This document shows positions 34,233 to 46,289 of a stretch of 64,000 nt of DNA, one piece after another. The DNA is taken from positions 1 through 64,000 of the forward strand of contig JADQWC010000453.1 of NCBI GenBank assembly GCA_017979445.1. The letters run 5' to 3'. A program made the position numbers and the translations under genes. Origin of the DNA: Akebia trifoliata. Lineage: Eukaryota; Streptophyta; Magnoliopsida; Ranunculales; Lardizabalaceae. The notes below the pieces were generated by a model that worked only from the letters and a program-made list of their open reading frames with translations, was not told where the DNA came from and did not search any database. The first letter of the stretch is position 1. Every line of letters starts with the position of its first letter.

Positions 34233-35720
34233 TGAAATTACCAGCTTTGACAAGATGGTGACCTAGAGGGGGGGTGAATAGGACTAATTTAAAAATCTAC
34301 TGAATGTGTATGTTTGGGATGTGAATAAATTTTAATGTCAGGGAGCATCCACAAAAACATTCATGTAGCAAGATATTCATGCGAGATATGATCAGTCATG
34401 ATATGCATTCAAATTGGCATAAAGATAAGAGAATCTGAGACACAGTAGAATACACACGATTTATAGTGGTTCAGCACCCGTGCCTACATCCACTCCCAAG
34501 AGAACCCAAATTGGTGGTTCTTTGGTATCCACTAATACAGAGGTTTATGGTTCACCTTAAACCGCACACAGAATTTTTCCCGGGATGATTCTACAACCCT
34601 ACAATTGAATGGACCACATCCACTCAAAGTCCTTGAGTTTTTACTTAGGAAACTCAGTAACCTTTGTCACTCAACATGAGTCTGCAACTCAATCAAGTGC
34701 TTGATTTTGAAGAAGAAATCAAGTGAACTATTACACGTGTATTTTCAGAATTTAAGATACGAACAATCAAACTCACAGTAATGGTGATGGTAGTGAGTGT
34801 GTTGTTTTTAGTTCTCCGTTACTCCCTTCAACAATGGCTTCTTGACTCGCTCGTTGTTAAACTGCAACTCTCGAAGGGTGGATTAAGTATAGCTTGATCA
34901 ACTAAGACGTGATAGTTTGTTATGCATGATATTGATTACTCTTCACGACTCTTCTTCCTTTGTTAAGCCTTTTAAAGTATGCTTATTTGCTTGGGCTGAA
35001 CTTTGGAGTTGTTGATCAAACCAAGAAGAGACCAAGTGCTTTACTTTTATAGGCAGAGCTCTTAACGGCTTTCTGTCGGTGGCACCTGAATTCCAACGGT
35101 GGCACCGACCAATCATAACGGTCGAAAATCTTACCGTTTCGCATTTTCGGTAGCACTGATGGTTGAACCTCCAAGCTTCATCGGTGGGACCGATGAGGAA
35201 TTTTACGGTGGAACCTCCAGGAGTATGTTTCTGCCACCGAATAAAAACTCCTTCATTAGTTCTGGCGGTGGATGTCGGTGGGACCGACAAAGTGTTATTC
35301 GGTGGAACCGATGCCTAAACTGTCGGTGGGACCGGCAGGATTGTTCTTCTGCCACCGATAGGAGGTATCCCATGTTAATTTGTCGGTGTCTAGCGGTGGA
35401 ACCGTCAAGTCTTCATCGGTGGAACAGATTTATATTCTATCGGTGGGACCGACATATTAGAGCTTCTGCCACCGATAGAAGGTATCTCAAAATATTCGGT
35501 CGGTGGCTGGCGGTGGATCCTTTACTCCTGCCGACAGCTTCTGATCTCTTTGAGATAAACCTGTTCTGATGCTCCACGGGAGATGATGCCCCTTGACCTC
35601 GATTGGTTTTGATATATTTTGGATTTGTCGTTGAATTATGAACACACAACAATGTTTCTAGTAGTTACATCATGACATCATACGACTACCCTTGTAATTT
35701 GACAAAACATGGAACTAACA
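34233..35720. mobile_element. Solo Sirevirus-like (Ty1/copia) LTR nested in the 5' LTR
   Basis: It starts TGAAATTACC, ends GGAACTAACA, and is flanked by exact ATAAG duplications (34228-34232, 35721-35725). The 3' LTR has no such insertion. The string GACCTAGAGGGGGGGTGAATAGG near the start is typical of Sirevirus LTRs. Between about 35070 and 35520 there are more than a dozen copies of a palindromic TCGGTGG-ACCGA core, also a known Sirevirus LTR trait. Confidence 0.8.
35070..35525. repeat. Cluster of TCGGTGGNACCGA palindromes
   Basis: Copies include ACGGTGGCACCGACC (35096), TCGGTGGGACCGA (35184, 35277, 35320, 35440), TCGGTGGAACCGA (35300), GCGGTGGAACCG (35391) and the reverse half TGCCACCGATAG (35352, 35468). 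Spacing is irregular, 20-60 bases. Each is a perfect or near-perfect palindrome of 11-14 bases. It is also the only CG-rich patch nearby. Confidence 0.8.
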
Positions 35721-38249
35721 ATAAGGAGTAATTTTTATCGGATCTGAGGGAACAAAGTCTTTACTATCGGAAAGGTATAACTTCTTATTTTTTATTTTAT
35801 TATTATCTAAGTTTTTTAGCAATGTAACCTATTTGGGAAGTTAGTAGAGACCGACTTTGACCAGGCAGGGTTGGTGCCTAACACCTTCCAACCCCGTAAC
35901 ATGATCCCCGAATTCAGTTTTTTCTGTTCTGGATTAGTCATTTATCTGTTTAGAGTCATTGATCGGTTCTTAGACTGTAATAACTAGGTGGCGACTCCCA
36001 AACCTCAAGGGTCAAAAGCGGATCCGCGCACCCCGCGGATCGAGGGCGCTTTCAGTAACGGCTCCACTGGGGATTCTTGAGGATCAAACTTGAAAAATCC
36101 CAAGTGTGGGAGCGTTGCTAGAACGACCTAGTTTTGTTATTTTTAATTGTTTGTTTATCAGTTTATTTTGTTTTTATTGTTGGCCTAATTATTGCTCATC
36201 GGGTTAGACTTTGAATACTTGACTTGACATATTATTTTTATGGTGCGATCAAGGATCATTCGGGATAATCCTAAATAATGCCAGATTTCGAGGGGTTTTT
36301 TTTTTAGGGGATGATTTAATGATCATTGAGCATGAGGAGTTTTTTTGTATTTTTATTTATTTTTATTTTTTAGTTTTTTTCTTCAACTACGAATAAAAGT
36401 TTTGCTTATTTCTTAGAGTGTGTGGTTTGCTTTACTTTTTTAAAAAAATAAAAATAAAAATAAAAAACAAAAATAAAAATTTGGGCATGCTGTTGAGAAC
36501 AGCAACCATGTGTTCCATTCATTTTAGTGGTGTGCCCCAACAAAAATCAATTTTTGATGATCGAATTTTTAATGACTTAATAAGATTTGTGGTGTGTTCG
36601 AGTAAAAACATTATTTTGTTTTTTAAGTCATTATTTACTCCTGTTTTCAAGTCGTCTTCTTCCCAACTCCGCTGATTTCAGCAGAGATCGATCGGTCCAA
36701 ACCCTCAATCCGATCGGTTTAAACCACCTCTTCCGATCGATTTTAGAACCGTTGAGAGCATCTCTGATCTTCCTTGAGGCAACAACGCAAGGTTTGAATC
36801 GTTGATTCCCCCGGAATTTAACCGATTTCAAACATCTTCCATAAGAATGGATGCCTCTGTTGGCTGTCGAAGAACAAGATCTCCTTGTTTGTTGGTACCG
36901 AATCGGTGGTGAGTGTTTAATTTGGAGTAAAACGATAGGGTAGGCATAGGATAGGATCTCAATCAAATTTTTTTTTTCCTGTTTTGTTAGATTGTGAAGT
37001 TCGGATCTTTGTTTATGTTTTTTTTTAGATTAAAATTATCCGTTTTGTTAAAAGAACCAATTAATGTTTCTGGATTGTTTTTTTTCGGCATCTTATCGAG
37101 GTTCATCGATTTAAGCGGATATCTGGCAATCAGCGTCAAGTTCAAATCCAATCTGATTCATGTTGATCGAAATCTTGAGTTGGTTTCAGCATTAAATTCT
37201 TCAAATTCGTCCTGAGAACGCTGGAATTGCGATCCTAATCTTATCTTATTGCGTTTGGGATCTAATTCTTCATCGATTCATGCCTTCTCCCTAAAGAATC
37301 TAACGCAAATCGAATAAATTAATTTTTCGTTATGAAAATCTTGAGATTTCGGTTAGGGAATCATAGATTTCATCTGAATGGTATTAATGTAGTTTGATAT
37401 TAGTGAAATTCAAATCTCCCTATCATCTATGTGGAAAATCCATCAGATTTGTATCTGAAACAAGATGGAGGAATCTTCTCGATTCAGAAAATTACTTGGA
37501 TGGGGAAGCTGGGCTTTAGAATTGATTCAAGTTTTGATTTCCAGATTTGAATTGGGAGACCCGAATATACCAAGATGCGAGACATTAGTTGTCCAAATTC
37601 AATAAACTTGAGTTCGTGTGCCGTTTGTTTCTTTTAGTACTTTTTTTATTTATTTATTTTTAAGAAAAATCAGATCCCTTTGCAAAAAAAAAATAGTAAA
37701 TAAAATATAAAAAAAATATCGCTCATCATCTCCTCAATCATTATTACCTCCTCAATTAAATTTCCCTTGAAATTTCGGATTATTTCGAGAGTGGCCCTCC
37801 GATTGGACCATTAAATTTTTTTTTTTTTTAGGAAAATATTCCTAGCTAAGGTCTAGTACAATGCGATGTTCAATTTGGTATGGCATTTTGTCGTGAGATG
37901 TGGGTAATTGCGATTTAACTAAGTTATTGATTAATCTTGATTGGTATGTATGTTGATTGTTGATCGTGGGCCATGTTTTGATGCCTAAGGCATACCCAAC
38001 CTTCTTTAATACCTTGATCACATGCCATTGATTGATGATCAACCCATTTATTGATTTGATAGTAAATATTTATGTGATATCTCATACACATGCCATGATC
38101 CTAATTTTGATGTACGGGCCCTGATTTGGATTTAGACGCTATGGTTTACATATTTTGATATGTTAATCAGGCCCATCTGTTTTGAAAAGGCCCCGGGCAC
38201 ACCCCACCCTGTTTTGCACACACCACAAGCACGTTTACTGTTTTGCGCA

Positions 38250-38560
38250 CTTACACGTCCCATATAGCCAACGTGGTACTAGTGCGTGGCCCGATCTCTT
38301 CGGAGATGCGAAGTCATTCATGAAAACCACAACTCCAGTCACGTACCTTAGGGTATATCAAACTAGGGCATCAATACCGTCTGATCAGGTGATTCTGATA
38401 GATATATTGATGCACCCAGGCTGGAGCGACCTGAGCCTTTGACCTATTGTAAGTCACACAGTCACATGTCCCGATTGCCAACATAGTACTAGTACGTGGT
38501 CGGTCCCCTCGTGGGATGCCAAACCATTTATGAAAGCTACAACCCTTGAGTCATACCTGT
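38250..38560 (+). repeat. Diverged 100-bp direct repeat in the leader
   Basis: About 38252-38350 (CACGTCCCATATAGCCAACG, TAGTGCGTGG, CATTCATGAAAACCACAAC) recurs at about 38463-38560 (CACATGTCCCGATTGCCAAC, TAGTACGTGG, CATTTATGAAAGCTACAAC). Period about 212 bases. Confidence 0.65.
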
Positions 38561-38586
38561 AGGTATAAAAGATAATCTAAGTATAT

Positions 38587-38750
38587 CAATTGCACTTCTT
38601 GGTCAAAACCGGTGCTTAAGCGAGATCTTGCCCCGCTGTACTCTACTGTACGAGGGGGATAGACTACGTCTATTCTAGACGAGAGGTATTTAAGTGGGCC
38701 CTTGCTCAACATTGTGCGCCACCTCTCAACTGGAGATCAAACTGGCTATT
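38587..38750 (+). repeat. Leader module shared with Athila-like elements
   Basis: It carries ATTGCACTTCTTGGTCA, GAGATCTTGCCC, GGGGGATAGACT, GTCTATTC, GAGGTATTTAAGTGG, CCCTTGCTCAACATTGTGC and CTGGAGATC in the same order as 7702-7850 and 54828-54970. It precedes the first ORF in this element and gag in the others. Confidence 0.55.
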
Positions 38751-39360
38751 TTTGACTTCAGAGAAGTGAGTTGAGGTTTTAGATTATAACCTATACGGTA
38801 TATCAAACCAAGTCACCACGTATCGAAAGGTATATAGGTGTGCTTGGGCAAGGGTGGCCAGATAAAAATTCATTGCACGTAATAAGCTTAGAGTCTAGAA
38901 ACCTTCCCTGTAGATCACGACTCGAACTTATCGTGGGTGTTCCCGGGTTGTTTATTGAATGGGGTCTTTTGGTTGATGAATATATGTGAATGATGAGATC
39001 AAAGTGTATGACTGTCCTCAAGGATCAAAAATGTTGTTTTTGAAAATTAAAATGGGTGCACCGACCCAATAAAGAATCCATTCTTTTTCAATAATGACCC
39101 AGTCCATCTCGATCCAACAATCATGATGGACCGGGCCATTTAAATCAAAATGGAAATCAAAATTTCAAAGACGAGAAGGAAAATATTTTCCAAAAAAGAA
39201 TGTTTTCCAAAAAGAAGTGTTCTCTAGAAGAAATGTTTTCCGAGAAAAAATAATTTTCAAAGAATGTTTTCTATAAGAACAAGATTTTCTGAAAGAAAAA
39301 TATTGATATTTTACATGGACCTTGGAAGAGTATTAAAATACCCTTTTGTGTCAAACCAAA

Positions 39361-40524
39361 ATGCTAGTTGCAAGCGATAACCCAATCGATCAGTTAGTCA
39401 AAACAACCGTCGTAGGGATGCACCCTGTAGAGAAGATCAATTTTGGGAGATTCATGTTGAGGAGTGCTCTCTACTTCCATGAGTTTGAGATAGACTGGAA
39501 CCTTTTATATGGTATGGCTAAGCGATGGAACCCCTATCTTCACATATTCCATATGGGGTATATGAATTTGTGCCCCACTCAAGAGGATTATTGTGGCATC
39601 ATGAGGATATCCACTTCAGGACCTTTAGTCAGACCCTCATTGAAGACCGGATATTCTGGTGAACTCATCACAGGACTAAACATTTCCAAGGAAGAAGCCA
39701 AGGTCTTAGTCCATGACGGGAGATTGAACTTAGTACCTTTATTGGGCCCGTATCGCTCCCGTAGTCATCCTATCAATGTAAAACCTGAAGCCTGGCGAGC
39801 TACTAGAGATTATCGATTGTGCCTAGGAATCCTAGCCCAATACATACTGACCTCCAATAGTGATGGCCAAACTATCCTTGAGTCCTTTATAGATATAGTC
39901 TCTCAACTCTCAAGGAAAGCCAACCCGGTATCTCTCATTCTAGCTGAAATTTTCTTAGGTTTAGATGCCATAAAAAATGGTGAGTTGGAAAGCTTCAAGG
40001 GAAGCCCCTACTTACTCTATATGTGGCTTTGCGACCGTCTCAAAATTGTAGAGGTTCTTTCAAACCTCGAATATGGGCCAGAACACTTTTCCAAGAGAAA
40101 CATTTTAGTGCGTCACAACTCAATCAAAGCCTGGAGCAAATGGTTAGACTCTCGCCTCGCCTGTCATATCGATTTTAGGTGCCCTTGGTGGATGACTGAT
40201 CCCCCTGTTCTAAAAACCAAAGGATCCTACTATGTCCGTCTGATTGGTTTAGAAAAAACATATTTTTACCATCCTAATCTGATCCCAGAATAGTACGATG
40301 TACCTATAGAGTTATCCTTACCTCAGCACAAAGCTTTCTTTTCCCCCGAGCCTTTGACTGAAAAGTTAGTACACCTCATTGAGAAAGCTTGGAACAAGCA
40401 CACCTTAGGATATCCAGACGGACCAACAGAATTCAAAGAGCCAGTTGTTAGAGCCAAGGGGGTCAAGCCTGATAGCAACCCTGATGACCATCAAGACAAA
40501 GCCAAGCGTCCATGTAAAAAATAG
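39361..40524 (+). pseudogene. Extra ORF before gag, plant-mobile-domain-like (DUF7745-like)
   Basis: The first ATG is 39361. The frame runs about 387 codons to TAG at 40522, with a single internal TAG at 40291-40293. Near residues 50-80 it has the pattern WNPYLHIFHMGYMNLCPT followed by QEDYCGIM, resembling the plant mobile domain / DUF7745 motif (W...HTFHF...CPTLEDF). The middle has alternating helices (SLILAEIFLGLDAIKNG) and the tail is lysine-rich. ORFs at this position are known in Ogre-type elements; their function is not established. Only one stop in 1.16 kb makes it the best preserved gene of the element. Family assignment is by motif only. Confidence 0.65.
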
Positions 40525-40850
40525 TTCAAATCAAATTTGTTGAAAGATGTTTTAATAAGAACATATTGTTTGTCAATCATTTTCAATAAAACTATATTTC
40601 TTTTGAATAAATATTTATTTTCTTTTCGAATACTCATTGTGTGAATGGATTAATTAATGGATTGGTGCACAAACCTCAATAAAATAATTCTATAAAATGT
40701 TATCAAGGGGGTAATACTGAAATTGACTAAATCTACCTTTGATGGGGATATAGGATTATCATTGCACCCAAACTCAAGCGTCCACCTCCTAGTTGGAGTC
40801 GTAAGTCCAGTCGGTTAGAAAGAACCACAGTTCCAAGTCAACAAGCAGAG

Positions 40851-42130
40851 ATGGCTTCAGAATCTGAGCTCACAGAGATCCGTAAAATCTTGGCAGCCTT
40901 TGCCAATGATATCAACAACATAAAAGACAAGGTGGAAATGTTGGAACAGACCTCGGAATCGACGGGAATTCCTTTAGATGACCCAAAAGGAAAAAAGGTT
41001 GAAGAGAAACGTCCACGTGAAGTCTTCGAGCTCGACGGAGACGAAGAGTATGTTGATGAAAATCCGGCGTTATCTAATAGAATTTCTCAATTGGAGTCAG
41101 CTATAAAGAGTATAAAGGGTATTGATGAAATTGCAGCAGGCATTGAAGCTCTGAACCGCATCCCTAGAATCCATTTGCCAGAAAAGTTTGTGATGCTTGA
41201 GATGGACAAGTTCAGTGGGACAGGGTTTGCGAAAACACATCTTAAGGTGTATGTTACCAACATGCGCACTATAGGGCTCAGCGACGAACAGATGACATTA
41301 TTGTTCCAAAGGACTTTATCAGGATCAGCACTACGTTGGTTAATGTCTCAAGATCCAGTTACTGTGGATACATGGGAAAACATGTCAAAGGCCTTCTGAC
41401 ATCAGTATAAGTACAGTACCGAGATTGGGACTTCAAGAAGGGATTTGGAAGCAACTAAATAGAAAAATGGGGAGACATTCACTGATTTCATTGGTCGCTG
41501 GAGGGCCAAGGCTTCTCAAATGTGGGATAGACCTTCGGAGAAGGAATAAGTAGCGATTATCCTAAAGAACCTCTCTCTCAAGGATATGCTCAGCACCTAG
41601 TGGCCCAATACCTCCTTACTTTTGAATCCTTGCTACAAGCCGGAAGCCAACTCGAGGATGCATTTACCTCTAGGATTCTTTCCAACCCCTCAGATAACAA
41701 GCCTAAGAAACCATATGTTCCCAAACCCAATATCAACCATACTTACATTGCCAATACCTCCGCTCAACCCCCGGCCCGGGCTAATAACCAAGTTCACCCA
41801 AGTCAACCTCGAACTCCACGTCAATTTACCAATTTAAGGATGACCCTTACCATAGCTTTGCAAAAACTGTTGAAAAAAGGGTTGCTTACCCCGATTCAAC
41901 CTCGTCCTTTACCAAATCCCTTGCCAGCCGGACACAACCCCAACTTATTCTGTGAATTTCATCAAAATCCTGGCCATCACACAGATCGATGTATCACCTT
42001 GCGCCATGCCATTCAAAACCTTATTGATAACAAAAAGATCACAATCCCCAGCCCACCAAATGTCACCACTAATCCACTACCTACCTACCAACCTCCACCA
42101 ACCCTAAATATGGTTTCTCACACCTCATTG
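40851..42130 (+). pseudogene. gag: gag of the Tat/Ogre element
   Basis: ATG at 40851. An N-terminal coiled-coil/acidic region (residues 1-110) is followed by the capsid fold: YVTNMRTIGLSDEQMTLLFQ, SGSALRWL, then VTVDTWENMSKAF and GETFTDFIGRWRAKASQM. Stops lie at 41397, 41460 and 41547. A frameshift near 41590 moves to the frame that reads YLLTFESLLQAGSQLEDA. A zinc-knuckle-like CEFHQNPGHHTDRCITLRHA lies near 41950-42015. Gag would form the particle and bind RNA. It is joined to protease downstream without a clear boundary. Confidence 0.85.
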
Positions 42131-42669
42131 CCATTCGATCCCGTCTCTCTTATCCATCCAATCCAGGTCAAACCGCCTAGTTACCCCCTTACCGGGATAG
42201 CTTTCACTGATGATGTTTTCACTACGAACTATGAACCATTCGATCTAACCTCGGATGACACATATTGTTTATCCCCGCCTCGTTACGATAATCCCGCATT
42301 CACTAGTTACCTGTTGGCCCAAATGAATCTGAAAAACCCTGTACCTTTGACAGACGAAGATCCATACTTGTTGACTGAAGAAGACGAGCCTTTTTCCCTT
42401 TCCTGTGATGAAGGTAGACATATGACTCGAGGGGAAAGAGTTTTTAAGTCACAAGAACTCTGTGTTGATAATCCTGCAACCCTGGCAAGAAAAGAAGGAG
42501 AAGATCCCACCAAGGAAAGCATCGAAGAAGATAACTCCGTGATCAAACAGTTGAAAAAATCAGGGGCCAATATCTCAGTATGGGGTTTACTCATGGCTTC
42601 CACTGCTCATAGGGAGGCTGTTCTCAAAGCACTAAACACAGCCCAAGTCTCCCTTGATACTTCTCTAGA

Positions 42670-43800
42670 TCAGCTGGCCAGTATAGTAGGGCCAACTTAC
42701 GTGGAGAATATCCTATCCTTCTCGGACTCAGATCTCCCGAAAGAAGGGGCAAGTCACACTAAGTCATTGCACATTACAGTTGACTGTAACGGGATGAGCG
42801 TACCTCTGGTTTTGATCGATAATGGGAGTGCACTAAACGTTTGCCCGTTGAAAACCGCTACTTGTCTCGGGTTTAAGACTAAAGATCTTAAGCCCACTAA
42901 TCAAGGTGTTAGGGCTTATGATAACACCAAGAGGGATGTATTAGAAATTTTGCACCTTCGATTGTCTACAGGCATAGCTGAATTTCCTGTGGAATTTCAG
43001 ATTATTGATATCTAGTCCTCTTTCAATTTACTGTTAGGGAGACCATGGTTACACCAAATCAAAGCCATCCCTTCTACACTACACCAGAAGGTCAAGTTTA
43101 TCAAGGATGGGCTAGTGATCACTCTCTATGGAGATGCTGAAATTGTAGGGATTATAAACAGTACTGAAACTAAAGATGGGCCGTTGCTTGAGATTCAACC
43201 AGAACAACAAGGAGTAGAGCTCAGTGGGTTCGAGTTTGAAAAGATATGCTCAGTCCAATGGGATCAAGCCATGAAAGAATATTTTCCAATGGAAAATACC
43301 TCTAATTGCTACATGGCCAATATATTCAAGAAAATGAGATTCTTCCCTGGTATGGGCTTAGGTCGCAAGCAGCAAAGAGGCACCAGTGATTAAAGAGGTC
43401 ATCGGCACATTCGGACTAGGATATAAACCTACTAAGGAAGATTGGGCCCAATACTGGAAGACAAAACGAGACAAGGCCATTGCAAAAAGGCAAAGGCGCA
43501 CCACAGATCTCATTAAAATGAAGCCCTATCGAAAGACTCTCAATGGTTATTTTGTGAAAGAAAGAGAAGACTTCCGCTACTGTGGGTTTCCAGAGCCGTT
43601 CATTATCACATCACAGGTACTCGTCTGCCAAGGTTTGAAATCTTCTTTGGCATGGAATGGCCTAAACAAGAAGCAAGCGCGAAAGTTCAAGAGGAGAAAG
43701 TTGAAGACTGGCAGCTCGATCTGGACTCCCTCAACATCGATCAGCTATTCATTGAAGACCATAGTATTTTACTATTGTCAGTTGAGAAAGGGATCCCAAA
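42670..43800 (+). pseudogene. Protease and G-patch-like linker of the Tat/Ogre pol
   Basis: The aspartic protease core is at 42770-43100: HITVDCNGMSVPLVLIDNGS, where DNGS replaces the usual DTG/DSG, then LLGRPWLHQIKAIPSTLHQK in the same frame after a TAG at 43013. It is followed by a G-patch-like segment, MRFFPGMGLGRKQQ (43330-43380), a known Tat feature, then FGLGYKPTKEDW after a +1 shift at about 43390. A Ser/Glu-rich spacer with repeated ESS and TESV units (43900-44040) leads to RT. It would process the polyprotein. Confidence 0.75.
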
Positions 43801-44249
43801 TCCTCAGTCTGTAATCAAACCCGCTGTTGGGTCTCTATCACATTATCATGTAATCAGTCCTGTGTTGCATGTCAAGGCTGGGTCTTTCGGTCCCATTAGT
43901 CCTGTTCAGTCTGACATGCCAGTCGAGTCCTTTATTTCTGTTGAGTCAAGTAAGTTAGTTGTTTCTACTGAGTCTGTTATTTCTAGTGAGTCTATTTTTC
44001 CTGCTGAGTCAAGTGAGTCTATCAAGTCTGCAATGAGTCCTGTTACCCCATCTCCTTTTAATGAAATGAAAGAAATTTTTGATTACCTCGAGCGCAATAA
44101 TAATTTAACTAATAATCTGGCTTCGAAGGAAGAATCTTCTGACGAGGAACCTACCCCTGAAATAATCAAATTACTTGAACAAGAAGAGGAACATCGGACT
44201 CAACCTCTAATAGAAGAAGTAGAGGTTATCAACCTCGAAACAAAAGAAA

Positions 44250-45640
44250 GTCCTCAAGAAATTCGTATAGGGGTCACTTTATCTCCTGATGAACGCAAAG
44301 GGATAGTAGATTTGCTCAGAAAGTTCAAAGACTTGTTCGCGTGGTCTTACGAGGATATGCCGGGGGTAAGCACAGATATTGTCCAACATCGGATTCCGTT
44401 ATATCCTGATGCTCGACCAATCAAACAGAAACTTCGACGTATGAAGCCGGAGTGAACTTTGAAAATCAAAGAAGAAGTTACGAAGCAGATTAACGCTGGA
44501 CTTTTGGAAGTAGTCGAATACCCTAAGTGGATTGCCAATGTCGTCCCAGTGCCGAAAAAGGATGGAAAAGTCAGGATGTGTGTGGATTTTAGAGACCTAA
44601 ACAAAGCAAACCCAAAGGATAGTTTCCTTTTACCACACATAGATGTTCTAGAGGACAGTACAGCAGGACACGCTTTATTGTCCTTCATGGATGGATTTTC
44701 AGGGTACAATCAAATAAAAATGGATCCTCGAGATATACAAAAGACGTCGCTCATCACACAGTGGGGAACCTTCTGCTACAAGGTCATGCTTATTGGTTTG
44801 AAGAATGCTGGAGCCACCTATCAAAGAGCAGCCACGACTTTACTACATGACATGATACATAAGGAAGTCGAAGTCTATGTAGATGATATGATAGTCAAAT
44901 CTAAAGAGCGAGTAGGGCATGTTACTGCGTTAGAAAAGTTTCTCACAAGGATCCAAAAATACCAACTCCGCCTTAACCCACAGAAATATGTATTTGGAGT
45001 AACTTCTGGAAAATTATTGGGGTTTGTAGTCAGTTAGAGAGGGATCGAAGTAGACCCTATAAGATTAAAGCTATCCAAGAGATGCCGCCGCCTGAGACTG
45101 AAAAGTAGATTCGAGGTTTTCTGGGCAGAATCCAGTATGTTAGCAGATTCAAAACTCAACTCACCAACGTCTGCGAACCTATTTTCAAGCTTCTCAAGTA
45201 GAATGAACCAATAGTTTGGAATGAGGAATGTCAAAAGGCTTTCGTCCAAGTAAAGGAGTATCTCTTACACCCGCCTATTTTGGTTCCACCCACACCGGGT
45301 GAACCACTTCTTCTTTATCTGTCAGTCACAGAAGAAGCTATGGGATGCATGCTTGCACAGTATGACAAATATACTCGCAAAGAAAGGGCCATCTACTACA
45401 TCAGCAAGAAGATGTTAGAGTATGAACGAAAATCTTCATCCTTGGAGAAAAAACTTGCTTAGCACTAGTGTGGGCTACTCAGAGACTCTGGCACTATATG
45501 TTGTCTCATTCAATTATCCTGTTATCTCGGATGGATCCTCTCAAGTATCTTTTCGAGAAACTGGCGTTGACAGGGAGAACCGCGCGATGGTTATTGTTGC
45601 TATCAGAGTTTGACATCACGCATGTTACGCAGAAATCCAT
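44250..45640 (+). pseudogene. Reverse transcriptase and first RNase H of the Tat/Ogre pol
   Basis: The RT start is visible at 44330-44460 (FAWSYEDMPGVSTDIVQHRI; RRMKPE then TGA at 44453 where Trp is usual). It continues NVVPVPKKDGKVRMCVDFRD, FMDGFSGYNQIKM and the catalytic YVDDMIVKSK near 44876, which is intact. A TAG at 45035 and a shift at about 45055 follow; the connection FLGRIQYVSRFKTQL is readable in another frame. RNase H: EAMGCMLAQYD, then ERAIYYISKKMLEYE (45390-45430), and LLLLSEFDITHVTQKSIKGR (45590-45650). Confidence 0.85.
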
Positions 45641-45734
45641 CAAGGGGAGAGCTGTAGTAGAATACTTGGCAGATCACCCTGTAGTTGAAGGAAGAAGGCC
45701 TGTCGATCAATTCCCAGATGAGAACATCTTGCAC

Positions 45735-46140
45735 ATTAAAGAAGAACCGCAGAACCAAACATGGCAGTTATACTTTGATGAAGCCGCCAATCAAAATGGG
45801 TATGGAATAGGGGCAGTCCTGCTTTCTCCGAAAGGATGCCACATTCCTATCGCTATTAAATTAGCATTTTCGAACACTAATAACACGGCTGAATATGAGG
45901 CGTGCATCGCGGGGCTCGAAGCTGCTTTGAACCTGGGTATTACAGAAATTGAAGTTTTTGGGGATTCAGCCTTGGTCATACATCAGTCATTGGAAGAATG
46001 GAAGACTAGGGATGAAAAGTTGAAATCCTATCATTAGTATTTGTTAAACTTAGTCAGTGAGTTTAAAGCTATCCTGTTCCAACACTTGTCAAGGGAGGAT
46101 AACAGATTTGCTGACTCCTTAGCAACTTTATCTTAATTGA
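45735..46140 (+). pseudogene. Second, plant-type RNase H of the Tat/Ogre pol
   Basis: WQLYFDEAANQNGYGIGAVL opens the domain with the first catalytic Asp. NNTAEYEACIAGLEAALNLG holds the Glu, and EVFGDSALVIHQ the next Asp. A TAG lies at 46035, followed in frame by EDNRFADSLATLS, which carries the last Asp. A duplicated RNase H of this type separates Tat elements from Athila and other gypsy lineages. Confidence 0.85.
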
Positions 46141-46289
46141 TCCATTTGCCCCCTGGCATGGAATTGAGGCCAATCACTGTTGAAGTCAAAGACAAACCCG
46201 CATACTGTCATCAGATCAACATTGCTACTCGACTACCCGATGGAAAGTCATGGTACACAGACATAAAGGGAGTATTGGAAAAATAAGAA

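Larger units (their letters stand above)
32841..36054 (+). repeat. 5' LTR of Tat/Ogre-type element, interrupted
   Basis: It aligns with the 1724-bp 3' LTR (49762-51485) except for the 1488-bp insertion at 34233-35720 and its duplicated ATAAG. By eye the two LTRs differ by scattered substitutions and a few short indels. Confidence 0.92.
36055..39360 (+). other. Long leader of the Tat/Ogre element, including PBS region
   Basis: The first bases after the LTR (GTAACGGCTCCACTGGGGA) form the primer-binding region; similar CTCC-CTGGGGA strings follow Ogre LTRs, but I did not assign the tRNA. The leader has several T- and A-runs, no convincing ORF, a pair of direct repeats (38250-38560) and the module at 38587-38750. 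Confidence 0.7.

Noticed and set aside
35099..35569. A 156-codon open frame in the nested LTR
   Set aside because: It is made of palindrome-rich LTR sequence, opposite frames are open too, and it matches no protein pattern.
36418..36966. Open frames in the Tat leader, possibly an additional gene
   Set aside because: Frames on both strands are short, overlap each other, and show no recognisable motif or conserved start.
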